From JAZREA01 sp045660545 (GTDB lineage Bacteria > Bacillota > Clostridia > Monoglobales > Firm-18): DNA of 64,000 nucleotides. The notes beneath the pieces were generated by a model. That model saw only the letters and a program-made list of their open reading frames with translations. It was not told the origin of the DNA and did no database searches. The stretch spans positions 1 to 64,000 of the forward strand of contig JAZREA010000025.1 of NCBI GenBank assembly GCA_045660545.1, given 5' to 3'. Of the stretch, positions 8,191 to 17,499 are shown one piece after another (within the stretch, counting starts at the first letter, position 1; each line of letters starts with the position of its first letter). The translations under genes and the position numbers were made by a program.

Positions 8191-9873
8191 TTATTTCTTC
8201 ATTCTGTCATAAGCAGTCTGGGAGATTTCCAGAAGTCTGTCTATGTTCAACGCCTTTAATTCCTTAATGTATGCGTCCCAATCCTTGTCGATATCTTTTC
8301 CGCCTGTAACGAATTCATAAAGCATGCTGTTTACATATGAATTTGTAGATGTCATAATTTCGGCTCTTTCGTCAAGCTCGTCTGATGTGTAGATAAGCTT
8401 AGCGATGAATGAATCTACAGGATATGTGTAGTTGTCTTCACCGTAACGTTCGTAAGCAAGCTTAATAGCGTTAGCCTTAGCCTGCTGTGAAGCGTCTCCG
8501 CCTACTACGCCAAGAGGATGTCTAGCCCTTCTAAACAACGGTGTACCACCCTGCCAGTGTGAGTTCTGTACTGAACCCCACTGTAAAACCGGGTCTATAA
8601 TCGCCTTAGCGCCTAAGAAGTCGTACATACCCTTTGTGCCCTCCGGAGGTGCAACCCAGTCAACACCTTCCTGGCCCCAACGAGTCCAGATTGACATCTC
8701 TTCACTACACATAAAGTCTCCAAGTCTGAATGCAACCTCAGGATGCTCAGCGTCCTTAGTGATGAATGTGTAGTTTATAGGCATAACCTTTGTATAGTAC
8801 ATCACTCTGTTGTCACCGTTGTCAAGAATTATCGGAACGTATTCGTGATTGTCACGTCTTGGTGTTCCACCTGTGAGGATTGAAGTGGATGTTGCACAGA
8901 ACACGCCAACTCTTGCTGTTTCAGCATTTAAGAGAGTTTTAAGTGTTGCCTGGTCCTGTGAGAAGGAAGTCTTGTCGTAAAGGCCTTCAGCAACAAGCAT
9001 CTTCATATATTTGAGGAAGTCTTTATATCCTTCAGACATATAGTCGAAGTAAAGCTGACCGTCTTCACCGATTACAAGGCCTTCTGTGCCGGATCTTATA
9101 AAGCCCTGCTTAACTGTGTTAAGAAGCGAATAGTCGGTGTCTGGGTCGTTAAAGTGCATCATCGGAATTTCGTCGCCTTTGTTTCCGTTGCCGTTAGCGT
9201 CGTTTTCCTTGAAGGCTCTGAGTGTAGCTGTGAACTCCTCAAGTGTTGTAGGCTCTTCAAGTCCAAGGTTGTCAAGCCATATTTTATTAATCCAAAGGAA
9301 TCTTGAGAAATCCTGTGATACGCTCTCTGGATAACGAGGCAATGTATAGATGTTACCATCTGACATTGTCAAGTACTCTAAAACATCGATACCTCCGTCA
9401 GCTATCAATTCCTCAACTGAAGGAACAACGTATTCGCTGGAATGTTCATAATATTTGTTAAGAGGTATGAACGTACCCTCTTCACCGTATGTAGCAACCA
9501 TTGTATCTTCCAAAGGATAAACCAACATATCAGGAAGGTCTGTTCCTGAGCTTAATGTGAGGTTAACCTTTGTTTCAGCATCTCCGACAGGAAGAAGCTG
9601 GAAAACAATGTTTAAGTTACCCTTTTCCTCTAATCTCTTTGTAAATGTATTGGTGTCATAGTCTATAACGGTACCGCTTTGTGCAATCATTATAGAGATG
9701 TCAACAGGTTCTTTACAAATTGTCTCCGAGCCGAGTTCGTTGAGAACAGGGTCCATTACATAGTCGTCGTCAATTTTGCCTCCCCCGCCTACTGTACAAC
9801 CTGACAATGCAACTGTCAAGGTCATTACAAGTGTAAGAAGGAGTGCTACAGTTCTAAACTTTTTAGTAGCCAT
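8191..9873 (-). CDS. Extracellular sugar-binding lipoprotein (ABC importer), copy 2
   Basis: A 560-residue solute-binding protein of the LplA/family-1 type. The signal peptide ends in the lipobox ALSGC with Cys 26, so it is tethered outside the membrane, delivering oligosaccharide to the permeases encoded 59 bases downstream. It is a close paralogue of the protein at 10174-11859, matching along its whole length (for example the LLPVGDAETKVNLTLSSGTD and GGTPRRDNHEYVP stretches). Differences cluster in short patches (MPINYTF against MPTNYTY; RARHPLG against RTYIPLG), which may change ligand preference. Each copy has its own, nearly identical promoter region. Confidence 0.92.
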   Translation of the reverse strand: MATKKFRTVALLLTLVMTLTVALSGCTVGGGGKIDDDYVMDPVLNELGSETICKEPVDISIMIAQSGTVIDYDTNTFTKRLEEKGNLNIVFQLLPVGDAETKVNLTLSSGTDLPDMLVYPLEDTMVATYGEEGTFIPLNKYYEHSSEYVVPSVEELIADGGIDVLEYLTMSDGNIYTLPRYPESVSQDFSRFLWINKIWLDNLGLEEPTTLEEFTATLRAFKENDANGNGNKGDEIPMMHFNDPDTDYSLLNTVKQGFIRSGTEGLVIGEDGQLYFDYMSEGYKDFLKYMKMLVAEGLYDKTSFSQDQATLKTLLNAETARVGVFCATSTSILTGGTPRRDNHEYVPIILDNGDNRVMYYTKVMPINYTFITKDAEHPEVAFRLGDFMCSEEMSIWTRWGQEGVDWVAPPEGTKGMYDFLGAKAIIDPVLQWGSVQNSHWQGGTPLFRRARHPLGVVGGDASQQAKANAIKLAYERYGEDNYTYPVDSFIAKLIYTSDELDERAEIMTSTNSYVNSMLYEFVTGGKDIDKDWDAYIKELKALNIDRLLEISQTAYDRMKK

Positions 9874-9900
9874 AAATTACCATCCTCTACATATGTATTT

Positions 9901-9970
9901 CGTGTTTCACACGTTTCGTAGCCTAATTATAACAGATTATTAATAAATTGTAAAGTGAAAATTACGAAAC
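9901..9970 (-). promoter_or_regulatory. Promoter and operator-like repeats, SBP copy 2
   Basis: Minus strand TTTACA (9949-9954), 17 bases, TATAAT (9926-9931) with an extended TG. GTTTCGTA upstream of the -35 and its inverted partner TACGAAAC (seen on plus as 9963-9970 and 9913-9920) bracket the promoter, and a CGTGT-GAA-ACACG palindrome (9901-9913) follows. The whole block is repeated before the other SBP gene. Confidence 0.75.
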
Positions 9971-10100
9971 ATGCGTGAAAATTTTGCATTTTGTTTTATC
10001 TTTTGTTTTTTTGAAAAGGTTTTCTTTTTCTACATAATTAAAAATATCGAGAGTGAATTTTTCGAAGGTTGATTTTTTCGACACTGTATTTTTAAAAAAC

Positions 10101-10131
10101 AAAAAAGGCAGGGGTACCTCCCCTGCCTTTT
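10101..10131 (-). terminator. Terminator after SBP copy 1
   Basis: Minus-strand stem AAAAGGCAGGGG/CCCCTGCCTTTT followed by TTGTTTTTT. It makes SBP copy 1 a single-gene transcript. The rest of the 300-base gap (9971-10100) is AT-rich with nothing else recognisable. Confidence 0.9.
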
Positions 10132-10173
10132 GGGTTTAAAATTTAACCGTTTTACTTTTTTGGCTTCCGCCTA

Positions 10174-11859
10174 TTATTTTTCGTGCATTCTGTCATAAGC
10201 AGTCTGGGCAATTTCCAGAAGTCTGTCTATGTTCAACGCCTTTAATTCCTTAATGTATGCGTCCCAATCTTTGTCGATGTCTTTGCCGCCTGTAACGAAT
10301 TCATAAAGCGATTGGTTTACATATGATTCTGTAGAAGCCATAATCTCAGCTCTTTCGTCAAGCTCGTCTGATGTGTAGATAAGCTTAGCAACGAATGAAT
10401 CTACAGGGAATGTGTAGTTGTCTTCGCCGTAACGTTCGTAAGCAAGCTTAATAGCGTTAGCCTTGGACTGCTGTGAAGCGTCTCCGCCAACTACGCCGAG
10501 AGGAATGTATGTTCTTCTAAACAACGGTGTACCACCCTGCCAGTGTGAATTCTGTACTGAACCCCACTGTAAAGTCGGTTCTATAAGTGCCTCATAACCT
10601 AAGAAGTCGTACATGCCCTTTGTGCCCTCAGCAGGTTCAACCCAGTCAACGCCTCTTTGACCATAACGTGTCCAAATTGACATTTCCTCACTGCACATGT
10701 AGTCGCAAACTCTGAACGCAACCTCAGGATGTTCTGCATCTTTAGTAATGTATGTGTAGTTTGTTGGCATAATCTTTGTATAGTACATCATTCTGTTGTC
10801 GCCGTTGTCGATGATGATTGGAACGTATTCGTGGTTGTCACGTCTTGGTGTTCCACCTGTAAGGATTGAAGTTGAAGTGGCGCAGAACACGCCAACTCTA
10901 GCTGTTTCAGCATTTAAGAGAGTTTTAAGTGTTGCCTGGTCCTGTGAGAAGGAAGTCTTGTCGTAAAGGCCTTCAGCAACAAGCATCTTCATATATTTGA
11001 GGAAGTCTTTGTATTCTTCAGTCATGTAGTCGAAGTAAAGCTGACCGTCTTCACCGATTACAAGGCCTTCTGTGCCGGATCTTATAAAGCCCTGCTTAAC
11101 TGTGTTAAGAAGTGCATATTCGATGTCGGCAGCGTTGTAGTCCATCATAGGAATTTCGTCGCCTTTGTTTCCGTTGCCGTTAGCGTCCTGTTCCTTGAAT
11201 GCTCTGAGTGTAGCTGTGAACTCATCGAGAGTTGTAGGTTCTTTAAGGCCAAGGTTGTTAAGCCATACCTTGTTGATGAAGAGCAATCTTGAGAAGTCCT
11301 GTGCTACGCTCTCGGGGAAACGTGGCAATGTGTAAATGTTACCGTCTGACATTGTCAGATATTCCAAAACGTCGATACCGCCCTCAGCTATAAGCTTTTC
11401 AACCTGAGGAACTGTATATTCGCTCGAATGTTTGTAGTATTTATTAAGAGGAATAAATGTGCCTTCCTCACCGTATGTAGCAACCATTGAGTCCTCTAAC
11501 GGATAGATGAGAACGTCGGGAAGGTCTGTGCCTGAGCTTAAAGTAAGGTTAACCTTTGTTTCAGCGTCTCCGACAGGAAGAAGCTGGAAAACGATGTTTA
11601 CGTTACCCTTTCTTTCTACTTCCTGAGTGAAAGTATTTGTATCGTAGTCTATAACGTTACCACTCTGTGCAATCATTAAAGAAATGTCAACAGGTTCTTT
11701 ACAGATTGTCTCTGAACCTAATTCGTTAAGAATCGGATCCATTACATAGTCGTCGTCGCTTGCGCCGCCTCCGCCTTGTGTACAACCAGACAATGCAACT
11801 GTCAAGGTCATTACAAGTGTAAGAAGGAGTGCAACTGTTCTAAGCTTTTTAGTAGCCAT
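10174..11859 (-). CDS. Extracellular sugar-binding lipoprotein (ABC importer), copy 1
   Basis: Paralogue of 8191-9873, 561 residues, with the same lipoprotein signal (ALSGC, Cys 26) and the same full-length family-1 binding-protein fold. It sits in tandem with the other copy and has its own promoter and a strong terminator, so it can be expressed alone. It presumably shares the single permease pair. Nucleotide similarity extends into the roughly 100 bases before the start codon, showing that gene and promoter were duplicated together and fairly recently. Confidence 0.92.
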   Translation of the reverse strand: MATKKLRTVALLLTLVMTLTVALSGCTQGGGGASDDDYVMDPILNELGSETICKEPVDISLMIAQSGNVIDYDTNTFTQEVERKGNVNIVFQLLPVGDAETKVNLTLSSGTDLPDVLIYPLEDSMVATYGEEGTFIPLNKYYKHSSEYTVPQVEKLIAEGGIDVLEYLTMSDGNIYTLPRFPESVAQDFSRLLFINKVWLNNLGLKEPTTLDEFTATLRAFKEQDANGNGNKGDEIPMMDYNAADIEYALLNTVKQGFIRSGTEGLVIGEDGQLYFDYMTEEYKDFLKYMKMLVAEGLYDKTSFSQDQATLKTLLNAETARVGVFCATSTSILTGGTPRRDNHEYVPIIIDNGDNRMMYYTKIMPTNYTYITKDAEHPEVAFRVCDYMCSEEMSIWTRYGQRGVDWVEPAEGTKGMYDFLGYEALIEPTLQWGSVQNSHWQGGTPLFRRTYIPLGVVGGDASQQSKANAIKLAYERYGEDNYTFPVDSFVAKLIYTSDELDERAEIMASTESYVNQSLYEFVTGGKDIDKDWDAYIKELKALNIDRLLEIAQTAYDRMHEK

Positions 11860-11886
11860 AATTTACCATCCTCTACATATGTATTT

Positions 11887-11956
11887 CGTGTTTCACACGT
11901 TTCGTAGCCTAATTATAACAGATTATTAATAAATTGTAAAGTGAAAATTACGAAAC
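11887..11956 (-). promoter_or_regulatory. Promoter and operator-like repeats, SBP copy 1
   Basis: Same arrangement as at 9901-9970: TTTACA (11935-11940), 17 bases, TATAAT (11912-11917), flanked by the inverted repeats GTTTCGTA and TACGAAAC and followed by CGTGT-GAA-ACACG. The adjacent AraC-family gene is the obvious candidate regulator, but this is inference. Confidence 0.75.
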
Positions 11957-12008
11957 AGTAGTGAAATTTTTGTATCTTGTTTCATAAGGTGATTTTAAAA
12001 AACAAAAG

Positions 12009-14117
12009 CTAATCATTCAACTTTTTGCTCTCTGCCTGGCGATATGCAGACGGAGATATGCCGTACATCTTTTTAAACGCTTTATAAAGAGAGTTGGAAG
12101 AATCAAAGCCCGAGGATGACGCAATTTCTGCAACAGGCATATCCGTACCCGCCAGAAGCTCCTTGGCGCGTGCTACCCTAAGCTCGCCCAAATAGTCCGA
12201 GAAGTTTTTGCCGGTTGAGATTTTTAAAATCCTGACTATTGCGCGGTCGGACATTTCAAAACGGCCGACAAGCTCGGGCATATAAAAGGCGGAATCCTGA
12301 TAGCGTTGATTTATATATTCCACAATCTGGTTGCCCTTAACGGAGCTGGGCTTTTTACTCTTCGGCTTTAATTTGTCAACTATCTGGTCGATGGATTCAG
12401 CAACTTCGAACGCCAAAGTTACTATATCCTTATCGGCGTCATACCTTAGCGGCTTAACATTCAGCTTAAACTCGGAAGATATCTGGGATATGATGTTGCT
12501 TTGCGAATAAAACAGCGGCTCTATCCCTTCCGCGCCCAATTCCTTACAGCCGATTTTATACCACTGCTCGTACACTATACGCTTCGCCTCAAAGGCGTTG
12601 GCGCTGCGTATAAGCTCGTAAAGATGCCTGCTTTTTGCAGCAAGGTCGCGCACGGCAGAAGAACTTGCATTCACAGAATCGTCAACAGATGTTATGCTGC
12701 CGTACTCTAAGTATCTTATAGACTGCTTCATTTTATTATACACATCGGCAACATTTTCAAGGCTTGAAAGGCGGGTGTACACGCTGCGGATATCCGACCT
12801 GCACTTTTTGTTCACGCCGACAGGCATATCGGACAAAGCATCCATCGAAGAAAGGTCTGCGAAGAGAACGGTCTCGTCCTCCGCCACCTCTATTCTTTGG
12901 AGAACTCTTACGCCGTTTTCCTCCATATATTCGTCGAGCGACGGCTTCCATTTGTTATATTTTGCAGAATAATTCTTCACAACAAGCATAATGCAAGGCA
13001 AAGGCATATGGCTCTGCATGGCGCGAAGCTCTTCGTCCGTTAATTTAAACGCAAGCATTTTAACCATAATAAGATTATGTACAGACGACTCGTATCCCGT
13101 AAGTTTACCGGAAACTCCTTTGTAAATATACTCGATATGGTTGTACATATCCCCTGCGCTTTCGTAGCCGTTATCGGCAATTTCTCCCGTAATGGCAAGC
13201 ACCTTTTTTATATGCTTATTTTCCTGTATCGAAGAAACAATGGTAATGAAAAATCCGAAAAGCAAAAACGCAAGGAAAAGCAAAGCCCACAGCGCAAAAA
13301 CCGTGCTTGTTCTGTCAAGCAGGTATTTAGCCGGAAATTCGTAAGAGACTCTAACGCCCAAAGGCGAATAATCAAACGTATGGGTATAGTCCTCAACAGG
13401 CATATTATCATTCGACTGCGCGCAAACCCCTACGCCGTTTGCAGTAACCAAAAAGTTATCTGTGTACGCCACAAGCCCGGAATCCGAAACAAGCGCATCT
13501 AAATCACAACAAACAATAAGCGCCACGTCCGCCATATCCTCTGTATTTATAAACAGAGGCTTTATGTATACAAGCTCGTAGCTTTTGCCGGCAGTCAGGT
13601 CGTCAAAGCGATATATCCCCTCAAACCCGTCGGCATGGGCACGCATAAAAATCTGCCCAAGTGCGAGGTCGGAGTGGTATTTTTCTCCGTTAACCCACAA
13701 CGCCCAGGTGTTATCGTAGGCAGACTTGTAGTTCCAGACCGCGCCGTTTGAGTCTATGCACACACCACTGTCCTTGAAAAATATATAAGATGCGCTTTTG
13801 GTAGAAAGATTCTTAGCCATGGAATATGCTCTTGACAGTTCTTCCTGGCTTTTAAGGGTAGCTCCGCCTGAAATCAAGTCTGCAAAGGCGTCGGTCGATG
13901 ACGCGTTTTGCAAAAATGTCCTTTGGATACTAATCTCCTCTTCTACCAGGCGAAAAGCGGCGTTTAACTGGACATCCAGCTCGTCTGATGCGCGCATACG
14001 CTCTGTCTCTATCAGCCACATTCCGCAAACAGCCGACACCACAACAAGTGCCACAACTATTACGGCAAACATTTTAAGCTTTTTAATTGTTCTTTTTAAG
14101 TTATATGAGTGTTTCAC
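12009..14117 (-). CDS. Membrane-bound AraC-family transcriptional regulator
   Basis: A 702-residue one-component sensor-regulator. A membrane segment at about 17-35, an extracellular sensor region of roughly 230 residues, and a second membrane segment near 270-297 are followed by a cytosolic linker and a C-terminal AraC DNA-binding domain (about 595-695) with two helix-turn-helix units; the second reads VAEIASSSGFDSSNSLYKAF and ends ISPSAYRQ. Such proteins in Firmicutes switch on neighbouring polysaccharide-uptake genes when an extracellular sugar is sensed. GTG start with GAGGT upstream; only three bases separate it from the heparinase gene, so they are co-transcribed. Likely target: the duplicated promoters of the two SBP genes. 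Confidence 0.9.
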   Translation of the reverse strand: MKHSYNLKRTIKKLKMFAVIVVALVVVSAVCGMWLIETERMRASDELDVQLNAAFRLVEEEISIQRTFLQNASSTDAFADLISGGATLKSQEELSRAYSMAKNLSTKSASYIFFKDSGVCIDSNGAVWNYKSAYDNTWALWVNGEKYHSDLALGQIFMRAHADGFEGIYRFDDLTAGKSYELVYIKPLFINTEDMADVALIVCCDLDALVSDSGLVAYTDNFLVTANGVGVCAQSNDNMPVEDYTHTFDYSPLGVRVSYEFPAKYLLDRTSTVFALWALLFLAFLLFGFFITIVSSIQENKHIKKVLAITGEIADNGYESAGDMYNHIEYIYKGVSGKLTGYESSVHNLIMVKMLAFKLTDEELRAMQSHMPLPCIMLVVKNYSAKYNKWKPSLDEYMEENGVRVLQRIEVAEDETVLFADLSSMDALSDMPVGVNKKCRSDIRSVYTRLSSLENVADVYNKMKQSIRYLEYGSITSVDDSVNASSSAVRDLAAKSRHLYELIRSANAFEAKRIVYEQWYKIGCKELGAEGIEPLFYSQSNIISQISSEFKLNVKPLRYDADKDIVTLAFEVAESIDQIVDKLKPKSKKPSSVKGNQIVEYINQRYQDSAFYMPELVGRFEMSDRAIVRILKISTGKNFSDYLGELRVARAKELLAGTDMPVAEIASSSGFDSSNSLYKAFKKMYGISPSAYRQAESKKLND

Positions 14118-14120
14118 TTA

Positions 14121-16130
14121 TTAAACCTCTATATAATATTTTTTATTTTTATACAAATCTTCTAAAAGGATACCATCACTCTCGATTGTAAGAAGAAGGC
14201 CTCCCTTTTTGTCCGTCCGCTCTATGCGGTAGCTATTTTCCGAGGTGTTGGTTATCTGCCACTTTTGCGCGTCTGTATCCTTTCCAAACAGCACCGCATG
14301 CGCCGACGTGTAGTCTGTCACGTAGTCTGTCGGCTTATAATCGTATATAAGTGCAGAGCCCTCCTTGCCCTCTCCAAGCCTGTTAGGCTCGGGATGATAG
14401 CAGTCATGGAGCGCGCCCCAGTTTCTGGACATACCTACCTTTTGTCCATTAACTTCGAGCGGGAAAAAGCTCGTGCTCACTCCGTTTCTTAATATTACTA
14501 TCCGATTGTCCGCAAGGACTCTTTCCTCCGTTAACGCCTCTCCGCTATTATTGACTACATAGTGGCTTATTGGCTTGACGGGAAGTTCAGACTTAAAGTT
14601 GTCGACAATTATCATTATATCGTCACCAAGAACAAGCCACGTCCTTTGCGCCTTTATAATATCGTCGCCATACGCCTTTGCGCAATCGCTTTGGAAAACA
14701 AAGAGGTCGTCAATCTTTTCCGAGCGCTTTATGACATTCATCGGAGCTGTTTTACCTATGCGGATATCCCCGGTTATGCGTGTCTGGGTTATGATTTCTC
14801 CGTTTTCCTTTTCGAAAGTCCACGTGTTATGAGACTCTGCCGTGCGCGAAAACTTCGAAATCCAAAGTCTATAACAACAATGGCCGGGGTCTATTAACAT
14901 CCTTTCATTATTATACGCCAGGATAAAGCTGTTTTGGTCAAGGTGAACGTGAGCGCTGATATTACGCTCCTTATATCCGCCCTGAATACCTAAAATCAGC
15001 TTTGGATTATCCCACGTTGTTCTATACGTGGTTATCCCTGTCTCAAAGGTTTGTATCAGTGGCATATTTGCCTCCTTTGGAGAAAGGGGCTTTAATTCAT
15101 CGGTCGAGACATAGTTTATAAACGTATAGTAATGATACTGATTGAAAAAGCCAAATGTCGAACGGTCGTACGGGAGCAAGTCTTCTTTATATGTAGTTTC
15201 AAAAAGCCACATCGCAAGGCCCGCATCAACAGGGCGGGATGTTTTATAGCGCTTTGCAACGTGCATAAGAACGTCCGCAGTGGGTCTGAAAATTGCCGCA
15301 CTATCCCCTATATTCAGCGTCCTCGGATACGGTTTGTCTCCCCAGGCTTTATCGCTCATGGGCTTCATATACATAAAGTTGGCCGCATACCACTTTATAA
15401 GATTAGCCTGATAAGAAGTGTCGAGTCTGTCGGCAAGCGCAGGGTCAAAAGACGTCAACACCTCGTAGGCATGGGTCAGGTGCAGGCTTGCGTAATTAGA
15501 GTACTGTACGGACTCGCCGTAAGAATCGCTATTGTACGCGCCGACAAGGTAATTGAACATATCGACCGCATAGGCAACAGCCTCATCATCCCCCAAAACG
15601 CACGCCGCTACTACATAGCCGTTTAAAATTACCATACGCCAGTTGTTAAGGTACCCGTCTTTTTCCAAATGGCGCCTGCTCCACGGCAGGATTCTTTCCC
15701 TTAAAAGAGAGGTTATTATTCGCTTTTCCTCATCCGTAAACAAGTCGGGGCACATATCGTACGCAACACAAAGTGCGCAGGAGATATGGCTCGTTTCAAG
15801 CTTTGCGATAGGCTCGTCCTCAATCGGTCGATAAAACGGGCCTATCCATTCCTGAGGTGTTCTGTTAAGGCAGGTGTGCATAACGGCTTCGTGCACGAAG
15901 GCTCCCGCCCTTTCATCACCATTCATCAGGTAAACAAAAGCGGCGTCGCCCACCCTCTCCCAGATTAAGTGCCACCACTTGGTAGAGTCGTACATTTTTT
16001 CAAGGGTTGGAGTCTGCGTATAGGTATTTACTCTGGCGACATAGTCAGCCCAAAGGTTGCAAAAACGGGCGTCGGTATTTATATTTTCTAACATTTTTGC
16101 CTTATCGGCTTTTAAAACAAAAATTCCCAT
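14121..16130 (-). CDS. Heparinase II/III-family protein
   Basis: A 669-residue protein without a signal peptide, so probably intracellular. The N-terminal half is an alpha/alpha toroid (helical, many Tyr/Trp; NNWRMVILNGYVVAAC); the C-terminal half is the beta-sandwich Heparinase_II_III domain with ISAHVHLDQNSFILAYN at about 405-421 and the downstream SRTAESHNTW stretch holding a conserved His. Family members are lyases that cut uronic-acid polysaccharides or oligosaccharides such as heparin, heparan or alginate. Here it would act on imported fragments, together with the GH88 enzyme at 29.7-30.9 kb that removes the unsaturated uronic acid left by a lyase. The exact polymer is not determinable. 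Confidence 0.85.
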   Translation of the reverse strand: MGIFVLKADKAKMLENINTDARFCNLWADYVARVNTYTQTPTLEKMYDSTKWWHLIWERVGDAAFVYLMNGDERAGAFVHEAVMHTCLNRTPQEWIGPFYRPIEDEPIAKLETSHISCALCVAYDMCPDLFTDEEKRIITSLLRERILPWSRRHLEKDGYLNNWRMVILNGYVVAACVLGDDEAVAYAVDMFNYLVGAYNSDSYGESVQYSNYASLHLTHAYEVLTSFDPALADRLDTSYQANLIKWYAANFMYMKPMSDKAWGDKPYPRTLNIGDSAAIFRPTADVLMHVAKRYKTSRPVDAGLAMWLFETTYKEDLLPYDRSTFGFFNQYHYYTFINYVSTDELKPLSPKEANMPLIQTFETGITTYRTTWDNPKLILGIQGGYKERNISAHVHLDQNSFILAYNNERMLIDPGHCCYRLWISKFSRTAESHNTWTFEKENGEIITQTRITGDIRIGKTAPMNVIKRSEKIDDLFVFQSDCAKAYGDDIIKAQRTWLVLGDDIMIIVDNFKSELPVKPISHYVVNNSGEALTEERVLADNRIVILRNGVSTSFFPLEVNGQKVGMSRNWGALHDCYHPEPNRLGEGKEGSALIYDYKPTDYVTDYTSAHAVLFGKDTDAQKWQITNTSENSYRIERTDKKGGLLLTIESDGILLEDLYKNKKYYIEV

Positions 16131-16163
16131 TTTGATTACCTCTACACAAAATATTTTAAAAAC

Positions 16164-16192
16164 ATTCTAACACATTTTTTTGCAAATATCAA
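16164..16192 (-). promoter_or_regulatory. Promoter of the heparinase-araC transcript
   Basis: Minus strand TTGATA (16187-16192), 17-base spacer, TAGAAT (16164-16169). GAGG before the heparinase ATG follows. Confidence 0.65.
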
Positions 16193-16195
16193 TAC

Positions 16196-16234
16196 ACAAA
16201 AAAGTCGCCACAGGTTCCACCTGCGGCGACTTTT
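16196..16234 (-). terminator. Terminator after the yabE-like gene
   Basis: Stem AAAAGTCGCC/GGCGACTTTT extended by CAGGT/ACCTG, followed on the minus strand by a T tract (TTTTTTGTG). Confidence 0.9.
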
Positions 16235-16247
16235 GGTTGTACTTATT

Positions 16248-17282
16248 TTATTCCAAAACATAAACCTTTGCGGTTCTTCTTCCGAATTTAATAGCCTCGG
16301 AGTAGCTTTCGACATACAAATCTATCTTGTTTCCCTTTATTGCTCCGCCTGTATCAGCGGCAACTGCTGTGCCGTATATCCAGCTTCCGTCTGCTGCTTC
16401 GATATACAGCCTTGAACCCAGCGGTATAACCCTTGGGTCTACCGCAACAACGCCATACCTTACGCGCATGCCCGTTGCGGTGTGTGTGCCAGAACAATAT
16501 GCAGTAGCAGTAACAGTAAGGCACTGCGAGTATCTATACTCAGCACCACGCGAGATGGTGCCCCTGTTATACGCTATAGTTTGTCTGGGCTTTGTGCCGT
16601 ACTCGACAACCTTGTCGACCGCGGCAACCTTAATATTTTCTTTAACTAATTCGCGATTTACGAAAACTCCGTTTTCATAATGGTCCTTATACACACGGTC
16701 TACTACACCGTCGGAGCCTTCTTCTTTTACCTTGGTCTCTCCGGAATACATATTGCTGTTCGCTATCTTTGTAGTTTCGCGGTACAACACTTCTTCCTGA
16801 GTGAGCATCTTTTCTTCCAGATATGTTACTTTAATGTCCATATCCGGAGTTAACCATTTGTCCAGGGGTACATTGACCTTAATTCCCTTGTCGGGAAGTA
16901 TGCCTTTGCTGTGTAAAAACTCTCTGACGGTAGGCGCGGAAGTGATAGCCAAATCGCGCGGATCGGTTCCGTCTTCGAATGTTATTGCCTTGGCACGATA
17001 AACGTAGATTGTGTCTCCGTCGCTGACCTTTTCGTCAAGCGGGATGGAAACGCTGTCCCATTTACCTAATGTAACGCCCTGTTGAGCCAAAACTTCTTCA
17101 GTCTTGATTGCGTACGTTTTAAAGCTTATTTTTTCTCCCTTGTCGTCCACAATGCTAACCTGTTTTGACATTGCGCAGACTACTCCCCAAACTGCGGAAG
17201 AAATCACTAACGTCGATATTACTAAGAGTGTAATTATCTTCGACACAAGTGACATGCCTGCGACTTTGTCTCTCAGTCGCAT
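16248..17282 (-). CDS. yabE: YabE-like G5/3D-domain cell-wall protein
   Basis: Membrane-anchored, extracytoplasmic protein of 344 residues. After an N-terminal membrane segment (about 13-36) come two DUF348 repeats (each ending in a DxIxV-type strand), a G5 domain, and a C-terminal 3D domain with the three conserved Asp in VDPRVIPLG, AADTGG and KIDLY. The 3D domain is related to lytic transglycosylases; relatives (YabE, Rpf) remodel peptidoglycan. I place the start at ATG 17282 because AAGGAGG sits just before it; an upstream in-frame start would put this site inside the gene. Downstream of its own consensus promoter and a leader of about 175 bases. In Bacillus yabE is also next to rnmV. Confidence 0.9.
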   Translation of the reverse strand: MRLRDKVAGMSLVSKIITLLVISTLVISSAVWGVVCAMSKQVSIVDDKGEKISFKTYAIKTEEVLAQQGVTLGKWDSVSIPLDEKVSDGDTIYVYRAKAITFEDGTDPRDLAITSAPTVREFLHSKGILPDKGIKVNVPLDKWLTPDMDIKVTYLEEKMLTQEEVLYRETTKIANSNMYSGETKVKEEGSDGVVDRVYKDHYENGVFVNRELVKENIKVAAVDKVVEYGTKPRQTIAYNRGTISRGAEYRYSQCLTVTATAYCSGTHTATGMRVRYGVVAVDPRVIPLGSRLYIEAADGSWIYGTAVAADTGGAIKGNKIDLYVESYSEAIKFGRRTAKVYVLE

Positions 17283-17462
17283 ATTTACCTCCTTATTATT
17301 CGGAACGCGCGCAAAACAACACGCAAAAAACGTTCCTTCTCTGAAACCGCCAAACAAACTGACAGTCTCATTTACATTATATACATATTAAGGAAAGTTA
17401 TTCCTCCGTACATAATGTGCTAACGGATGTGACTTAGTATGTCGTTAAAATAAGTCTTAGGT

Positions 17463-17491
17463 ATTATACTACAATAAATCTTATTTGTCAA
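17463..17491 (-). promoter_or_regulatory. yabE promoter
   Basis: Minus strand TTGACA (17486-17491), exactly 17 bases, TATAAT (17463-17468). The promoter lies just past the 3' end of rnmV. The leader between it and the gene has a possible GGAACG/CGTTCC hairpin but no riboswitch signature I recognise. Confidence 0.9.
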
Positions 17492-17499
17492 ATTTTTTG

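Noticed and set aside
17283..17460. A ydaO-type (c-di-AMP) riboswitch before the yabE-like gene.
   Set aside because: Such genes often have one, but the conserved blocks of that class are not visible; only a possible GGAACG/CGTTCC stem.
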